Part shown: positions 19,826 through 33,409 of the stretch, piece after piece
Numbering within the stretch: the stretch's first letter is position 1
How the letters are laid out: every line of letters starts with the position of its first letter
Assembly: GCA_023935145.1 (NCBI GenBank)
Contig: CM043705.1
Span: 56,824,084-56,888,083, forward strand
Length of the DNA stretch: 64,000 bases
Reading direction: 5' to 3'
Origin: Bretschneidera sinensis
Taxonomy: Eukaryota > Streptophyta > Magnoliopsida > Brassicales > Akaniaceae
Notes under the pieces: model-generated
Database searches by the model: none
What the model saw: only the letters and a program-made list of their open reading frames with translations
Told to the model about the DNA's origin: nothing
Made by a program: the position numbers and the translations under genes

Positions 19826-22400
19826 TCTGTCTTCCCTTCAGAGGATGACTATAGTCTCTAAGGGAAGAGTGATGAAGAAATGAATGTTCTGATACCATCA
19901 AAGACTATAGTTTGTCTTGGTAATGAGCTGAGTAGATGAGATATAATTTAGGAAGGTTAAGGAATATTATTACTAAGGGCCGGAGAATTTAATCCATATT
20001 TTTTAATAGATCACCCAAATGAACATCTAGCACAACTGCTAACTCTAGTTGCACCATATTGGCAGAGGATATCCTAGTAATTTCCTTCTATTCTTACTAA
20101 CATTTTGTTTGGTATAAACTAAAGTATATAATTTAATTTATTAGAAATAAATTAAAATTAAAATTCATTTTCAAATGAATTAAAACTAAAATTCATTTAC
20201 AAATAAATTTATATTTCAAAGTCAAATGAATTTTCATGTTTGTTGTGGTTTTATTTAAATGGTAGAATTAAAATAAATTTTGTGTTTAAATTTAATTAAA
20301 AATTCAATTCATTTTTTTAAATTTTGCTTAAATACCCTTAACAATTATTAAATGGTTTTAAAGTGTAATCATAACCAAGTTGATTCATATTCTTTGTTTA
20401 TATCAATTATAAGGGATAAAACCAGAGTAAAATAAATAAATTTCATGGAGTATTTTTTTTTGGATATTTTAACAAGTATTATATTTCAACTCTTAATTTT
20501 TTTTCTCTTCACGACCTCCATATGCATGCCTAGGCTTTATATGCTTAAGTACAACTTGCTAAGAACGATCAACTGCTTTTTATCATTTAAAAAATAAGAT
20601 TATTTGTTTTAATCATTAAAAAAAAGTAAGATCAACACAAAAAGTGAACAACCCATACACCTCAAAAGCTCCATACTCACGTCAAAGTATTGGGAGAATT
20701 ATTTTGAAATTGTGTTTCCCTGAGTTTTTTTTGTAATTAAAATATGTGGTATGTTTCTGTTAACAAAAAATACATTACAATATATTTTTGTTAGTCAAAA
20801 ATACGTTGTAATATGTTTATTTTAGTCAACCACAATATATTTTTTGCTAAAAAAAGCATACTACAATGTATTTTTATCACAAAAAAAAAAAAAAAAAACT
20901 TCAAGGCATTTTTTGAAAATAGAGTCAACCACGAGCATTTTTTTGTAATTAAACCTAATTTTTATTATTATTATCATAATTATTATATTATTAATATAAT
21001 TATTATAATTATCATTAATATGATTATTATTATTATCATCATCATTATTTTGATATTATTCTAATTATAAAAATACTATTAATATTTTTATTATTATAAT
21101 TATGATAATAATTATTATTACTATCACTATACCATTATTATAAATATTATTATATTATTATATTATTATTATTTTCATTATCATTATCATTATTATTGTC
21201 ATTATTATGATAATTATTACTATAATATTATTATAAATAAAATTATAATATTATCATTATTATAGTTATAGTTATTATATTTGTTATTATAATAATATTA
21301 CTATTATCATTATTATTATTTTTAATAATTATTTTTATTTAAAATATTATTATTATAAAAAATTTATTATTACATTTTTTATGATAATAATCATTATCAT
21401 TATCATTATTACAATTATTATAATAACATTACTATTATCATTATTATTATTTTAATAATTATTTTTATTTAAAATATTATTATTATAATAATAAAAATGT
21501 TTTAATAATATTATAATAATTATAACAATTATTTCTATTATTATTATTTAAAAGTAAAAATTGTAAAAAAAAAATATTAGTCTCGTGTTTGGGATAGATC
21601 GTGTGACGAAAAATATAAGATTAAAACTTATTTTATCCCACCAATAAATAGTGAATCTTTTCAACCAAATAAATATAACTATTCGTTGAAATTAAGTTAA
21701 TCCAATCCCACCAACCAAACAACCCTAAAGGATAGAGACCGATAAGATCAACAAAAGCAATATTAAAGTCAAGAAAACCTGATAGATATCAAAATAATCT
21801 AAAACTGACAAGATCAACAAAATAAGATAATTTTATCATTTTTACTAAACACTCAGACAAAAAACATCAATCTTACTTTTTCTTCCTCTCATTTTCTCAC
21901 TTCTTTCCTCCCCCTTGTCTTCTCTACCAGTCAAAGCCTAAGAAGTAGTACTTGTGCAAGGATCTGCAAGCATTTGGACATCTCTTTTAAATGAATATAT
22001 ACTGGAGAATACCATAAAGCTCAATCATAGACCTCATATGGGAGCATAAATGGAAGTGACAAAACCAAGCATTTAACTAGCAGATAATCACTGTATAGCA
22101 TAAAGCAAAATGCAAACTTTCCATGTTTGCGTATCTGCTATATAAAGGAAAAAAAGTAAGACAGCAAAAATTTATACAGCACAAATCTAAAAGAACCAAC
22201 CCAAGTGAGACCTATAAAATATTTACTCAATTACATACCCAAAGTGAAATTAAAGAAACAAGCTACGCATACCAAACACTGAATAGTTGACAAAGCATCC
22301 TGCTGTTTCATCTACCGTATTACAAACAACATAAAGGAAACTTGTAGACAATTTGCACTTTTCTCCATCTCCGTGACACAATTTTTCAGCTCAACAATTC
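19826..22400. other. AT-rich intergenic region
   Basis: It holds the F-box gene's upstream sequence, short repeats of CACAATATATTTTT type at 20770-20880, an A/T trinucleotide block (20955-21560), and the region beyond the IQD gene's 3' end. No gene is recognised. Confidence 0.5.
20955..21560. repeat. A/T-rich degenerate trinucleotide block
   Basis: About 600 bp made almost only of ATT/TTA/TAA/ATA triplets with occasional C (ATTATCATTATT). Internal parts recur, for example ATAATATTACTATTATCATT near 21290 and its near-copy near 21425, indicating local duplication of a degenerate microsatellite. Confidence 0.8.
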
Positions 22401-23053
22401 TTTATGTGAAATCACCTCCTCCACTCAGCTCTGATCATCTTACCTAAAATAATCAAATTATCAATAATGGAGAGTCAGAATGAGGAACACAAATTCTATT
22501 AATTTCTAATTCAATAAACGATCACTGGCTTTTATAGCAACAACTCCTTCAGTTCAACATTAAGAGGAAAAAAGAATCAATTCAAAAATCAATATATTCA
22601 AATTTGCTAATTGCATGGAAAACAAAAGACAATTTTATTCTTCAGACATACAAAAGGATCAACTAGGGACCAAAAGTGGAAAGACCAACAAATATATTCT
22701 ACTAGAATTCAAAAAAATTTCTTCTCAACCAAGCAGGAAACTTTAGGCAATTTGTCGCACATTTAAATGCCGAGTCAAAAGAAACATTCCTAGAGCAACA
22801 ATGCTCAGCAAAATCCCCACACATATCCTAAGCCAAAATCATCCATACCATTTGTTCAAAGTGAAATTAACTACTGAATATTACATACAGATCTAAGTAT
22901 GAAAATATCTACATGCATAGATATATACACAAATGTATCTGGTCAACTAAGTTGCCATATTCTTTTTCAGTAACAAAAAATTTAAAAAAAAAAAAAAAGA
23001 GTACATCAGAGACAGAACTCGCATTGTAAACCAGACATCAAAAATCAAAGAGC

Positions 23054-26000
23054 TTATGAAAATTCCCAGTTAATACTTTTCTTACCACCAGCATCTCTAG
23101 AAGATGATAGAGATTTATCACTGATGATTACGCCTTTGCTACAGGCTTGAACCAATCCCTGTGCTCGTGGAGACAGTGAATTTAACTTGCCATTTGAAGA
23201 AGATGGCAGAGAATACCGCCGTGCTATACCATTTTCCTCAACCACATCTTGGGAAAACCTAGGGGAGCCTTGTCCTCTCAGCTTGGCCTTTGCAGATTCA
23301 GTTGGTGCCATATAACTGGGAACTTTCCGTGTGCTATGCAACCCATTGTCTTGATGATCAACCTTTGCAGGTAAAGAAGCTCTTCGTTCACTTGCTTTCA
23401 AGTTCTCATTGCTGATATTATCATCCTTAGAGTATAACTCCATATTCATTTCTTGGATACTTTCAGCTTTACCATTGTTCTCCACATGTTGCGAGTCAAT
23501 AGCAAGATGGTCATGCAACTCTTCTACTGGAATATCTGCAACTGTTAGCTTCATATCTGTGTCAAGATCAGACTGTTTTGATACTGTCACTGTCATATCT
23601 TTCCTCTTCTCAACAGATTCAGTAGTGCCCTTCTCAAGAACATCAGGGACAGCAGACTTTGAAGCCTTCATGAGAGTGTGCTTTGGTTTCTCATCGCTAA
23701 CCTCCAACCTATCAGAAGCCTCCTTCGTAAAGTCAGTTAATTTTCTTAAATTGTGCTTAACCTTGTGAATTTCACTTTTAGGATGGTCCCGAACTGAATC
23801 TACAGGCTGGCCAGAAATGTTCCTCATATTGCGTTTTGGTATTTCATACTCTGAAGTAGAACGACTTGAGCTTGAGCTCTTTTCAACACTTGCACTGGAC
23901 AGTTTCCTGACATTTCGCTTTGGCCTTCCCTGTTCAGTTTCAACTGTCTGAGATCTTCCATTCTTTGTCTGAGACTTCAAACCAAGATTCTTAACTGTCT
24001 GTGAAGGAGGTTCCCAAAAGCGCAGTCTTGTCCAGCGTTCAAGCCATTCCCAGGCAGAGTTGGGTTCCCCTGGACCATACTGGAGCCATAGTGGTAATGG
24101 AGTTGGTGATGAAGCCAGAAGCTGAAAGTGAATGCATATTCACATGCTCAGTTTCAAGTCTTTCGAAAAGGAACTAAAGTAGGTCATATACAATGATTTC
24201 GTTAAATTGGCATTTACTATGTGGAATCAGTATCACTTGGGTGGGGGAGAAGGTTCTAGATGGTAGCCAGTATAATATGTCACAACATTCTTTTTTAACA
24301 TGATTTTTATTGACATTTTGTTATGTTAACTTATATTATGCTTTCTCATTAATATAATATTACGATCCTATCTTATATTACAAATTTTAAACACACAAGT
24401 ATATGCCATGCCATGCCATTTCATTGAAAAATACTCCAAGGAAAAGCAGCTTGTTGTCAGTATAACAGCCAATGCTAATTACTAGTCATATCTTACAATA
24501 TAATTCACACAAATGGTATGTGCAAGGTGCAACCACAGTGCTAAAGATTACTGGTAAATGCTTGTTACTGCTGGCATGTCCCGATTACCAATTGTGCTGA
24601 AAGACAGCCAAATTTTTGAAAGGATCTCTCTCTATGGCCAAACCAACCACGCATCCCAGGTGTGAAAAGTGAGCATGAGTCTGGCAAAAACCTTTAGAAA
24701 CTAAGATCTACAGACATATAACACCTATTGATGTAGGACAGGTATGGTTGGATGCTAACTTGGTAAAGAAATGAGAACAGGGAAAGAAATAATAGGAGAA
24801 TATTATTGGAGGGCAAAAGACCTAAACCTAAGAACCAAATTTGATATTCTTGATTAAATTCCATTCTCAAATCAGGTCTACCTAGAATACTATTTTTTTT
24901 TCATATGTAAAAGATTGGGTCTATCTAGAATCCTACTAGAGGTGCTCTTATTTAGGCACCCAACATAATCCGAATAAAAAACATAATCTAAATAGAAAAC
25001 TAAATCAACCCTAATTTCCTAATCCTAGTGAATATCTAAGAAACTGCTAATAAAATATGAATTACCTAAATATCTCTAATATCAAAATTGCATATTTTCC
25101 CTTAATTACAAAATATCCCATCACATTAAAACCCAATATTTAATCTTCCTTGTGTTCTCCATCACCTATCCCTAGGTGTGGAAGGTGAGTGTAATTCTGG
25201 TGAAGAGTTTCAAAAAGCTAAGATCAATAAACATAGATGGAGCATCATGTTCTGACCAGAAAAGAGGTGCTAGACATGGCAACTATCTGTATCTAGACAC
25301 AGGGCACAGCTATCAATACATGTTTGTTTGTGATTTGAATTTGAACAAGTCCTTACAAATGCTAAAATGATCGTTAGCATGTAGAATATTGACAAAATTT
25401 CATACAGGGTAATAGCTCCCACAATAAAAATGCATGCAGGCTCATACTTCTACACATTCTCTAACAATAAAGGTAGAAACAAGTGCCAAACAGAAGTCAG
25501 ACACAAAGTGAAAGGGATGTTTTGTCAACAAGTGTTGGAAATACCAATGGTCATTAAGGAGAAGTGTTCTATTTATCATGACAAGAAACTTAATCTCAAC
25601 ACAGACGTTATAACTTGGATTGTTTTACTTCATAAACAAAAGCTGATTTCAGTAGTAGTATCACGAAGCGGCCCATCTAAAAGTTGAATCTTTTATATCC
25701 ATATGCCAAGGGGAAACAGAAACAGATCTTACCTTCCGAACAACAGCATATTTTGACAGCTTCTCCATCCGAGTATATGTGCTTACTCCAAAAGATTCAG
25801 AACTTTTATCACCCTGATAAAAGAAACAGAAAACAACTAGATGAAACACATGATATGCCATATCAGCTATTCAAAAATTTGCGACAAATAGAGAAAGATA
25901 GGAGGCATATGTTAATATCAGATAATTTGTTCTCCACTACAGTAACATATCTAAAATATTTTCAATATGCCCCCATGTCAAAGGTGATATTATCATATTA

Positions 26001-28361
26001 ATCACCGCAACACTAATAGTATAGGCGACAGCTAATGCATATACCACAATGAAAGACATCAAAGAATATGCTCACTTTTTCCTCTGATTGAAAAGTACAG
26101 GAAAACAAGCTAAGGATCAATAAATGAGGGAATTGGAGAAACTACCAGAACTGTTCCCAGATGTTTTTTCTGAACTTCAATCACAATATCTAAACATCTG
26201 ACTTTTCGACCACGAGCAAGTGCTTGGAACTTAACAATTCCCCAGACACAGCATAATGTAGCAACAGCTTGTCTTCTAACCATGTGACCACGAATAAGTG
26301 CCTGCAACCTTATAATACCCTTGAGGGTTCGAAATGCCTTGCGAGCCTTCAAATTTACCATGCTAGTGTCAGAAGAAAACCAAAGTAGAACTGGGAAATA
26401 ATAAGTGCAGAATATTTACTGATTAACAAAAGTATAAAGTTCAAGGAAGATGAGCGTTATATGAAATTTCAAAGCGAGGCCACTAAAACAATATGAAATC
26501 TGAAAGCAAATTCATACTTCCCATTAAATTTTTAATAAGCCCATAGTTGGAAATTTTGCATATAACACCATAATGATGATTAGAAAATGGGTAGGGCATT
26601 TGCAACTGAAATATTTACTGAAACCATAGGCAAATACTCTTATTGGTTGATACTTATACCACTTAAAGAAACTATATAAGTTTCTTTTTTTTCCAAAGCA
26701 ATAAATTCAAAACCCCGAAAACTCACGCACTGACTGCAAGCCACCTCAAACATTTTCATTAACATCCCCCAACGAGTTTTAAACTGCAAACCCTCTTTAA
26801 ACCAAAGCCTCTAGCTGCCTACCTTCTTTTTATATTAATATAATAATGAAAAATTTAAAAAGTTAACTTACATTCATTAATTAAAAAGAATCATATTTAT
26901 CAAAAAAATTATTTAAAAAGAATCATGAAACATCAACAAGTAGAACCCATACATTTGTACAAAAACTACATTTTCAAGGCCTTAAATGATTTTCTATTAA
27001 TCCCCAAAAATAAGCAAAATGCAACGGAAAAGTTTACATGCAGGAAGACGACCCATATCAACAAAAGTAGTAAAAGAAATGTGTCATGCTTCAATATTAT
27101 CTATTAAGTTCATTTTCATGAATGCATGCATATGCATGTACATATATCACATAAAACATTAACAAAGACACTTTCATCTAATCATGCACTGGATCCCAAG
27201 TTTTGGAGAGTTGCAAAGTTCAACGCCATTTATACACATCAAAGCACATTGTGTGTCCCTCAGTCCCTCTAAATCACTGCAGAAGCTGCCGCATCAGAAT
27301 CTTTTACCTTGTGTAGACTGTATCAAACTTAGAATCCTTTGACAGTACTGCTATTAGCCATCCTATAAAAAAGTTAGTTGCAAAACTACACCATTAGGAA
27401 GTCAGAAAGACTATACCACTTTCCTCACCGTAAAGTTAACCAAAAATCCTATTATCTTCATAGATAGCACATAAAATAAATTGACATCAGATGTCCTGCC
27501 TGCTTTGGAGCATTGGTAAGGAAACTTTCCTGCCCACTAAGTGGACAGGTGTTCGAAGCATGTGTGTGGGTTTTAACAATATTAAAAAAAATTGACATGA
27601 GTTTAAAATACCATCAAACTCCAGTATAATAGGCAAAAGCACTCATATAGCAAGCAAATTCAAGCACATAACTAATTAACTGAAACTTTGAAACAAAACG
27701 AGGTAATAAGGAACAAAATAAAAAATTATAGGATTTTGCACACGGCTAAATAGAAATTATCAAATTTGAAGAAGTTATGATTTTCAGAGCATAGAATTTT
27801 AAAACAGTAATTCTTACAGCAAGAGTAAATTACCCGATAACCTCTAAAAGCAGCCTGTGCCTTTTTTGCAGCTTGTTCATGCTTGATTCTCTCAGAATCT
27901 TCTTGTGAATTAATGTTCATATGATCATCTTCATTCCCTTTCAAGGACAAAGGATCAACCCCGTCCTTTGGTAATTCGACAGCCACTCCTTTTTCTGAAT
28001 CCACATTTCTAGCACCAGTCCCAGGAATTGGGGGTGAAACAGATGGAGGGTCCACGGATAAGTTTGACACAGCCACCTCAAAAGAAACCAATGACTCTTC
28101 TTTATTTGCAGACTTCTTCACACAAGAATCGAAATACCAGTTAGAAAGTGCACGTTTTTCAAATTTTGAATACCAATTAGACAGCAGAATGTCATATAAC
28201 ATTGCTTTATCAAAGCCAAAATATATTATTTATTAAGATATTTTCTGAGATATAGAACTTGATACTTCTCTTACCGATTTCTCTCTTCCTTTTGGCAAAT
28301 TTGACTTTGATGACTTCTTTCCGAGTAAGCTCTTAATCCATTTTCCAGGGCTCTTTCCCAT
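23054..28361 (-). CDS. IQ67-domain (IQD) calmodulin-binding protein
   Basis: Five coding exons: 28275-28361, 27834-28115, 26146-26346, 25733-25813 and 23054-24121, all phase 0 with GT-AG introns, giving 572 residues. The start MGKSPGKWIKSLLGKKSSKS is the basic IQD N terminus. The IQ67 region spans the exon 2/3 border: AAFRGYR, then ARKAFRTLKGIIRLQ, ALIRGHMVRRQAVATL and KFQALARGRKVR, that is, IQ motifs with 1-5-10-type spacing for calmodulin. Exon 3's position is characteristic of IQD genes. The last exon has EPNSAWEWLERWTRLRFWEP and a long Lys/Ser-rich tail ending in the DUF4005-like VPSYMAPTESAKAK and SPRFSQD, RRYSLPSSS. IQD proteins act as calmodulin-linked scaffolds at microtubules and the plasma membrane. 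It most resembles the long IQD28-33 group. No disabling change was seen. Confidence 0.93.
27488..27585 (+). repeat. SINE-like unit in an IQD intron
   Basis: It contains GGAGCATTGGTAAGG (A-box-like) and GGTGTTCGAAGC (B-box-like) about 50 bp apart, and runs into an A-rich stretch at about 27583-27590. This resembles tRNA-derived SINEs. It lies in the intron between IQD exons 2 and 3. Evidence is limited to these motifs. Confidence 0.35.
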
Positions 28362-29330
28362 CTCAGTAAGACAGATAATTAAAATCCCAAGTATCTAAAT
28401 ATAGAAACCTGCATGTATACACAATAAAACCCCAACACCATACAAGTGCAAGCACAATTTATGAATGTTAATTAAGCACCAGGTCATAGTATCCTTATCA
28501 AAAGAAAAACGCCAGGGCATAGTATCAAAAGCCCCAAATTAACTCTTATCCTCTACATTGAAGCATTAATTAGGTCTGGTACGCTATGCCAAAAGCAGTA
28601 AGTTCCATACATATGATATTAAGAACAGCTAAAGAAGAAACAATATTTTAATCAAAATCTTCAAATGTATTATCAAAAACCCAAAAAAAAAAAGCACAAA
28701 AATACAACTAAGATTCATTTTGAAAACATTAAGCCCAAAAAAGAAAAACCATTGAAGCTAAATAGAAACCCTAGATACATATCCAAAATTTTCAGAGTCA
28801 TTTTAACATTCATAAAAATAGTAAAAGTAAATAGTAATAATCATACACTCTACCAATAAAACCAAGCCACAAAACAAAGTTTCAAATCCAAGTTGGATAT
28901 AAAATTAGAAACAGAAAACAAGCCCACTGCAAAAACAGAAACAGCTCAAATCAGAAAACAACCGAAACAAAACACGACTAAGAAGCAATGAGTGGTAGAG
29001 ATCTAATCCATATTAGACAAAGCAAGAACATTTAACAAAGAAAATATGGTAAAAAGAACAAAAAGAGAAGTAGAAGGTAGTGATAAACGAAGATGAAGTT
29101 AAGCTGGATCTAAAGCATTACCTGAAAATGCAGTACTTTGAAACCCTAACAAGTCACCTTCACTGTAAAACAAAACAAGCCAAAATACAGACACAGAGGG
29201 AGAGAAACATTACAACCCTAACATTGCTTTTACAAAATTGAGTTTCACTTTGCTCTGCATAGCAGGGACCAAAATCTATACTGCTTGGAGTAGCACCCGA
29301 AAGTGAAAATCTGATTAAAAAGGGAAATGG
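28362..29330 (-). other. Putative IQD 5' UTR and leader intron
   Basis: A CTGAG acceptor-like AG directly precedes the ATG. A donor-like TTCAGGTAATGC occurs on the minus strand at about 29130, so a leader intron of about 750 bp is plausible. No other gene is seen. Confidence 0.4.
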
Positions 29331-31573
29331 GAGATCGGCTAAAGGAAGTTGGAGAAGTATCTGTTAAACGTCGCCGTCGGTAGCTTCTTATTGGGCCCTT
29401 GAATAGCCGTTTTCTGTACAAGTTCTTAATTTAACTGCTAAGGATGGTCATGGTGGCCAAAGAGGGATATAAAATTGGAGGAGTTGTTGGTGGTTATTAG
29501 TGGATGACGATTAATTAGCGAAACTTAAGTTGTACTGTAGTACAGAGATGAGGACAGCTGTCAGAGAGAAAAATGTAATTTAGATCCCAGCTAAAATTTT
29601 CTTTAATCAACATGGGAGATTAATGATAGTAATTGAAGCTAATGAATGTTTAGTGGGCCAGACATAAAAAAAGCAACAAATGGTTGGCTTAACTGGGCTG
29701 CATGGTTAACCAATGCAACCTTTGGGCCCAATTGGTCCTCTCTTTCAAAGAAAATACAAAAAAAGTAAAGGCTAGATCTATGTGCACGTGTGTTCTAGTT
29801 TTTATGTTTATTAATATCTAGGAAAAACATTTATTTTCTTATAAAAAAATTTCTGTTACAATTTGAAAGAAGATCAATTATACATATAACAAGGCAATAA
29901 AAAATAGGGTTAATATTATTTTTTTTCTCTTTGAGTTGTACCACTAGTAACAAATTATCTCCAACCTTTAAAATCAAATAATTGAGACTAAAATATGATA
30001 ATAAGTGTAAATACCAAAATACTCAATTACTATTCATCATTCTTAACGATCACAAACCTTAATTTCACCATTTTCATTCTTCAATCCACAATCTCCAGCT
30101 TCTTTTTACTTCTTCTTCCCTTTCCCTTCTTATTCTCCTTCTCCTCCTTCTCCTCCTCTTCCTTCTCGATTTTCTTCTTCCCCTAGCTTCTCATTCTCCT
30201 TCTCTTTCTCTTTCTCCTTTACCCAGATTTTTGGAGACCACACAAGAGAAGGAGAAAGATAAGGGAAAAAAGAAGAAAGAGAGTGAGAAGAAGAGAAATG
30301 TAAAGATAAAAAAGGAAGGAAAAAAAAGTTAAAGGGGGGATAAATTATATCTCATATCCATTATGAGACAAACAAATGTGAGATTATGATTAATTTTTTA
30401 TCCTACTGTAATCCCACGTAAACAGTAAATTTATAAATCAAAACGTGAGATAAATTGTTAATGTGATATTGAATTTGTCAAATATCATCACAATCCCCCC
30501 TACCAATGGATCCTAAAGACATAAGAAGTATTAAATACAAATTGTTTTCAATATTATCAAATGCTATTTTGATTTTATAATGCTTCTTTTCAAAAACACT
30601 TTAATCAATATATTTTTTTGGTATGACTTAAAAAGGTATTTTTATAAGAATTATTATAAAGTAAAAATAGTATTTATTATTGTTAAAAATAATGTTCATT
30701 TAATACTTCTTAACCTATGCCCTTGTGACACATCTGAAATAGGAAATGACAATTGGGAGCAATTTGTTGAGACCCAAATACCCCCACCAAATGCCTATAT
30801 TTCAATTTTCCCTCACATATTTAAACCCTGTAGGCCATAATACTTTATTTTGGATGCTTTTAATTGATATTGTCTGATTGGGTTTAAATCTATGGACGTT
30901 ATTTAAGTGTATGGTACATTATTATCAAATTTTAAAAAAGTATTGTTTACTTTTTAACAGTTTTCAATATACTATGGATAAAAAAATGTATGGGTTAAAA
31001 AGGAAATAAATAAATAGATATAAACTAATAATTTAAAGTATATATAAATAGTTTAAAAATATTAAAAATATTATGATAAATGAATTTTCATTCATTTTTT
31101 TTATCTATTTTGAAACAAAATTTTAGAATTAAAATTAAATTAGAAATTTGCATAGACATCCCAACGCAATAATGTATTTATTATAATTCTATTCTAGGTG
31201 GAATCACAATTTTATTTTAACTAATTTTATGAATCAAACGCGCCGTTAAAGAGGAAAATTAAATTAATCAAGCTATATTCCAGCCACCAAAAGGCTATAG
31301 AATGTATAGTTTTAAGCTATTCATTTCACAGTCAAGAGAGATGTTTGACCCTTGGTTTTAAAAAGATTTTAAACATAAGACTAGATTAAACAGGCTGGAA
31401 TCATCATTTTAATAGTGGTATTGGCGGCTTTAGAACCCCAAATTTATCAAGAGCAAGCTGACTTGCAAAAACTTCAGAGAGGTGAGCTGGGTATAAGTTT
31501 GGTTCACCTAAAGGATCTTAGACTAAATTATTGTCGTGTGTTACAATATATTGACAGACATACATTGTGTACG
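29331..31573. other. Intergenic AT-rich DNA
   Basis: No gene is recognised. A pyrimidine-rich tract (about 30090-30225) is followed by a purine-rich tract (about 30240-30335), which could pair with each other. A short open frame of about 60 codons at about 31400-31573 runs into the gypsy LTR but matches nothing I know. Confidence 0.45.
30090..30335. repeat. Pyrimidine tract followed by purine tract
   Basis: TTCTTCTCC/CTCTTTCTC runs on the plus strand for about 130 bp, then AGAAGGAGAAAGA runs for about 100 bp. The two halves are roughly complementary, so a fold-back or triplex structure is possible. Confidence 0.6.
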
Positions 31574-32075
31574 TGTTGATGCTGAAAATCTGTCGTTGAG
31601 TTTGAGGTCTAAAATCCTGAGGTTTCACAGAAAGAGAGTGATGAACTAAAGAGTCACCGGAAGAAGAGGGGGGTGGCACCTCCGAGGATTCTCCAATGCC
31701 TTTGTTAGTGCAAAGTTTTGAGAGAGAAAAATGAGGGTAAGGATAGCGGTACTAGTGTTTTATCGTGAGCGAATGAATTGTGTACCTTGAACCTTTTTAT
31801 AGTGGTTTAGGAAATAAGTTTGTCATTTGCTCAGGACGACGCAATTCTTGAAATTTGACATTCCTTTTGAAGAGTCTTGTTACGTGTTCAGAGACGACGC
31901 AATCCCTGAAATCTCACTTTCATTTTTGCGTGTGAGAAGTTTGTGAGTGGTTACGACTTCATCATTTGCTCTGCTACGTGCCCATCATTAATGCAGCTAC
32001 GTGTCATCAAGTCATTGAAGAGAGAGTTATCCACGTGTCATCAAGTTATTGGAGAGTGAATTATCTACTACATCA
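31574..32075 (-). repeat. 3' LTR of the Tat-like element
   Basis: 502 bp, starting TGTTGATGCTGAAAATC and ending CTACTACATCA. It is similar to 44965-45482, with scattered substitutions and a 16-bp or so indel. Confidence 0.9.
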
Positions 32076-32141
32076 GAGGCCACCCACTTCCTTAAGTATA
32101 TTTATGTGCTTGAGGAAGTATAATGGAGCTTTGTGTCGTTG

Positions 32142-32740
32142 GTTGCATGCTTCGGCCTGTGAGACCTGGGACTAGGCATATGAGGCTCAATCAAAATGCT
32201 CGGCCTTAGAGACGTGTGCCGAGCAAATGAGCAGTAGTTAAAATGTTCAGTCTTAGAGACATGGGATCGAGCATATGAGCTTTAGTCAAAATGTTCGGCC
32301 TTGGAGACATGGACTAAGCATGTGAGCAGTAATCAAAATGCTCGGCCTTAAAGACATAGGATCGAGCATATAAACAACAATCAAAATGCTCGGCCTTGGA
32401 GACATATGATCGAGCATGTGAGCAACAGTCAAAATGCTCGACCTTAGAGAAATGGGACCAAACATATGAGCAGCAGTCAAAATGCTCGGCCTTGGAGACA
32501 TGGGACCGAACATGTGAGCAGTAGTTAAAATGCTCGACTTTAGAGACATGGGATCGAACATATAAGCAATAGTTAAAATGCTCGGCCTTGAAGACATGGG
32601 ATTGAACATATGAGCAGTAGTCAAAATGCTCGACCTTGGAGACAAAGGACCGAACATACGGCCAGCAGTCAAAATGCTCGGCCTTGGAGACACGGAACTG
32701 AGCATATGAACCTTAGTCAAAATGCTCGGCCTTAAAGATC
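32142..32740. repeat. 48-bp minisatellite, about 12.5 copies
   Basis: Successive 48-bp units of the form TCAAAATGCTCGGCCTTGGA then GACATGGGACCGAACATATG and AGCAGTAG run from about 32142 to 32740, with 5-10 differences between units. Because 48 is divisible by three, the minus strand reads as a 16-residue repeat (PMSPRPSILTxAHMxx), which explains the long open frame here. It sits between the 3' LTR and the antisense ORF of the Tat-like element. Confidence 0.92.
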
Positions 32741-33160
32741 TTCAACGAGGAATGGGCCTGCATAGTTTATTGGACTGTCTTCTTTTCTTTTGGGCCCATA
32801 GAAGACTTTTGGTATTCTCTTTTGTGCTTTGGGCCTATTGGGGGCCTTTGGGCAATTACTTTTGCTTTGGGCCCACCAAAGCCTTTGGATTGTTCCAGAA
32901 CACTCTGTGGAGATATTCAATGCTATAGTGTTGGGTTATTCTAGAATATTCTGTGGAGGTATTTAATGCTGGAGCGTGCACTATCATTTTGAGGAATGTA
33001 AAGGCAGCGTATGCACTTAACAATATGCCTTTAACCGCCTTAGGGAACGAATCGGCTGCCTCGGGGAACAAAACGGTGGCATATTTCCTTGATTATGCCA
33101 AACATCGTGTCTTTATAGCTGGGATAGAGTTAATTTCTATCGTTAATCACGCCAGAACTT

Positions 33161-33170
33161 CTATATAAGA
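33161..33170 (+). promoter_or_regulatory. TATA box of the antisense ORF
   Basis: CTATATAAGA on the plus strand lies 240 bp before the antisense ORF's ATG at 33410. A CT/AC-rich leader (TTCATTTCTTCACTTCACTT) follows at about 33185. This arrangement fits an internal promoter driving transcription opposite to the element. Confidence 0.5.
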
Positions 33171-33409
33171 GAGGAGTTTCCTTTCATTTCTTCACTTCAC
33201 TTCATTTGTATTGAGAGAGAAAACTTTGAGAGCCTTAGGAGCTAGCCAAATTTTGAGAGCCCTCAGAGTCTGCTTGGAGTTTGAAATCCTTTGGTCGTGT
33301 AGAGAAGGATCGAGGTGTAGAGCTTGCTCGGAGTTGGATTTGAAATGCTCGGAGTTACTTCTGTGGTGATCTATTTTGTTGGTGAGTTCTTTCTCTTTTC
33401 ACTTTTACA

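Noticed and set aside
24630..25250. Pair of similar segments in the IQD intron (near 24655 and 25170)
   Set aside because: They look about 80% alike over some 70 bp, but no boundaries or terminal repeats could be defined by eye.
31400..31573. Open frame of about 60 codons entering the gypsy LTR
   Set aside because: No recognised motif; the frame is cut by the LTR insertion and may be chance.
32286..32720. A 144-codon open frame on the minus strand with a 16-residue repeat
   Set aside because: It is the translation of a 48-bp minisatellite whose unit is a multiple of three; no start context or domain supports a gene.
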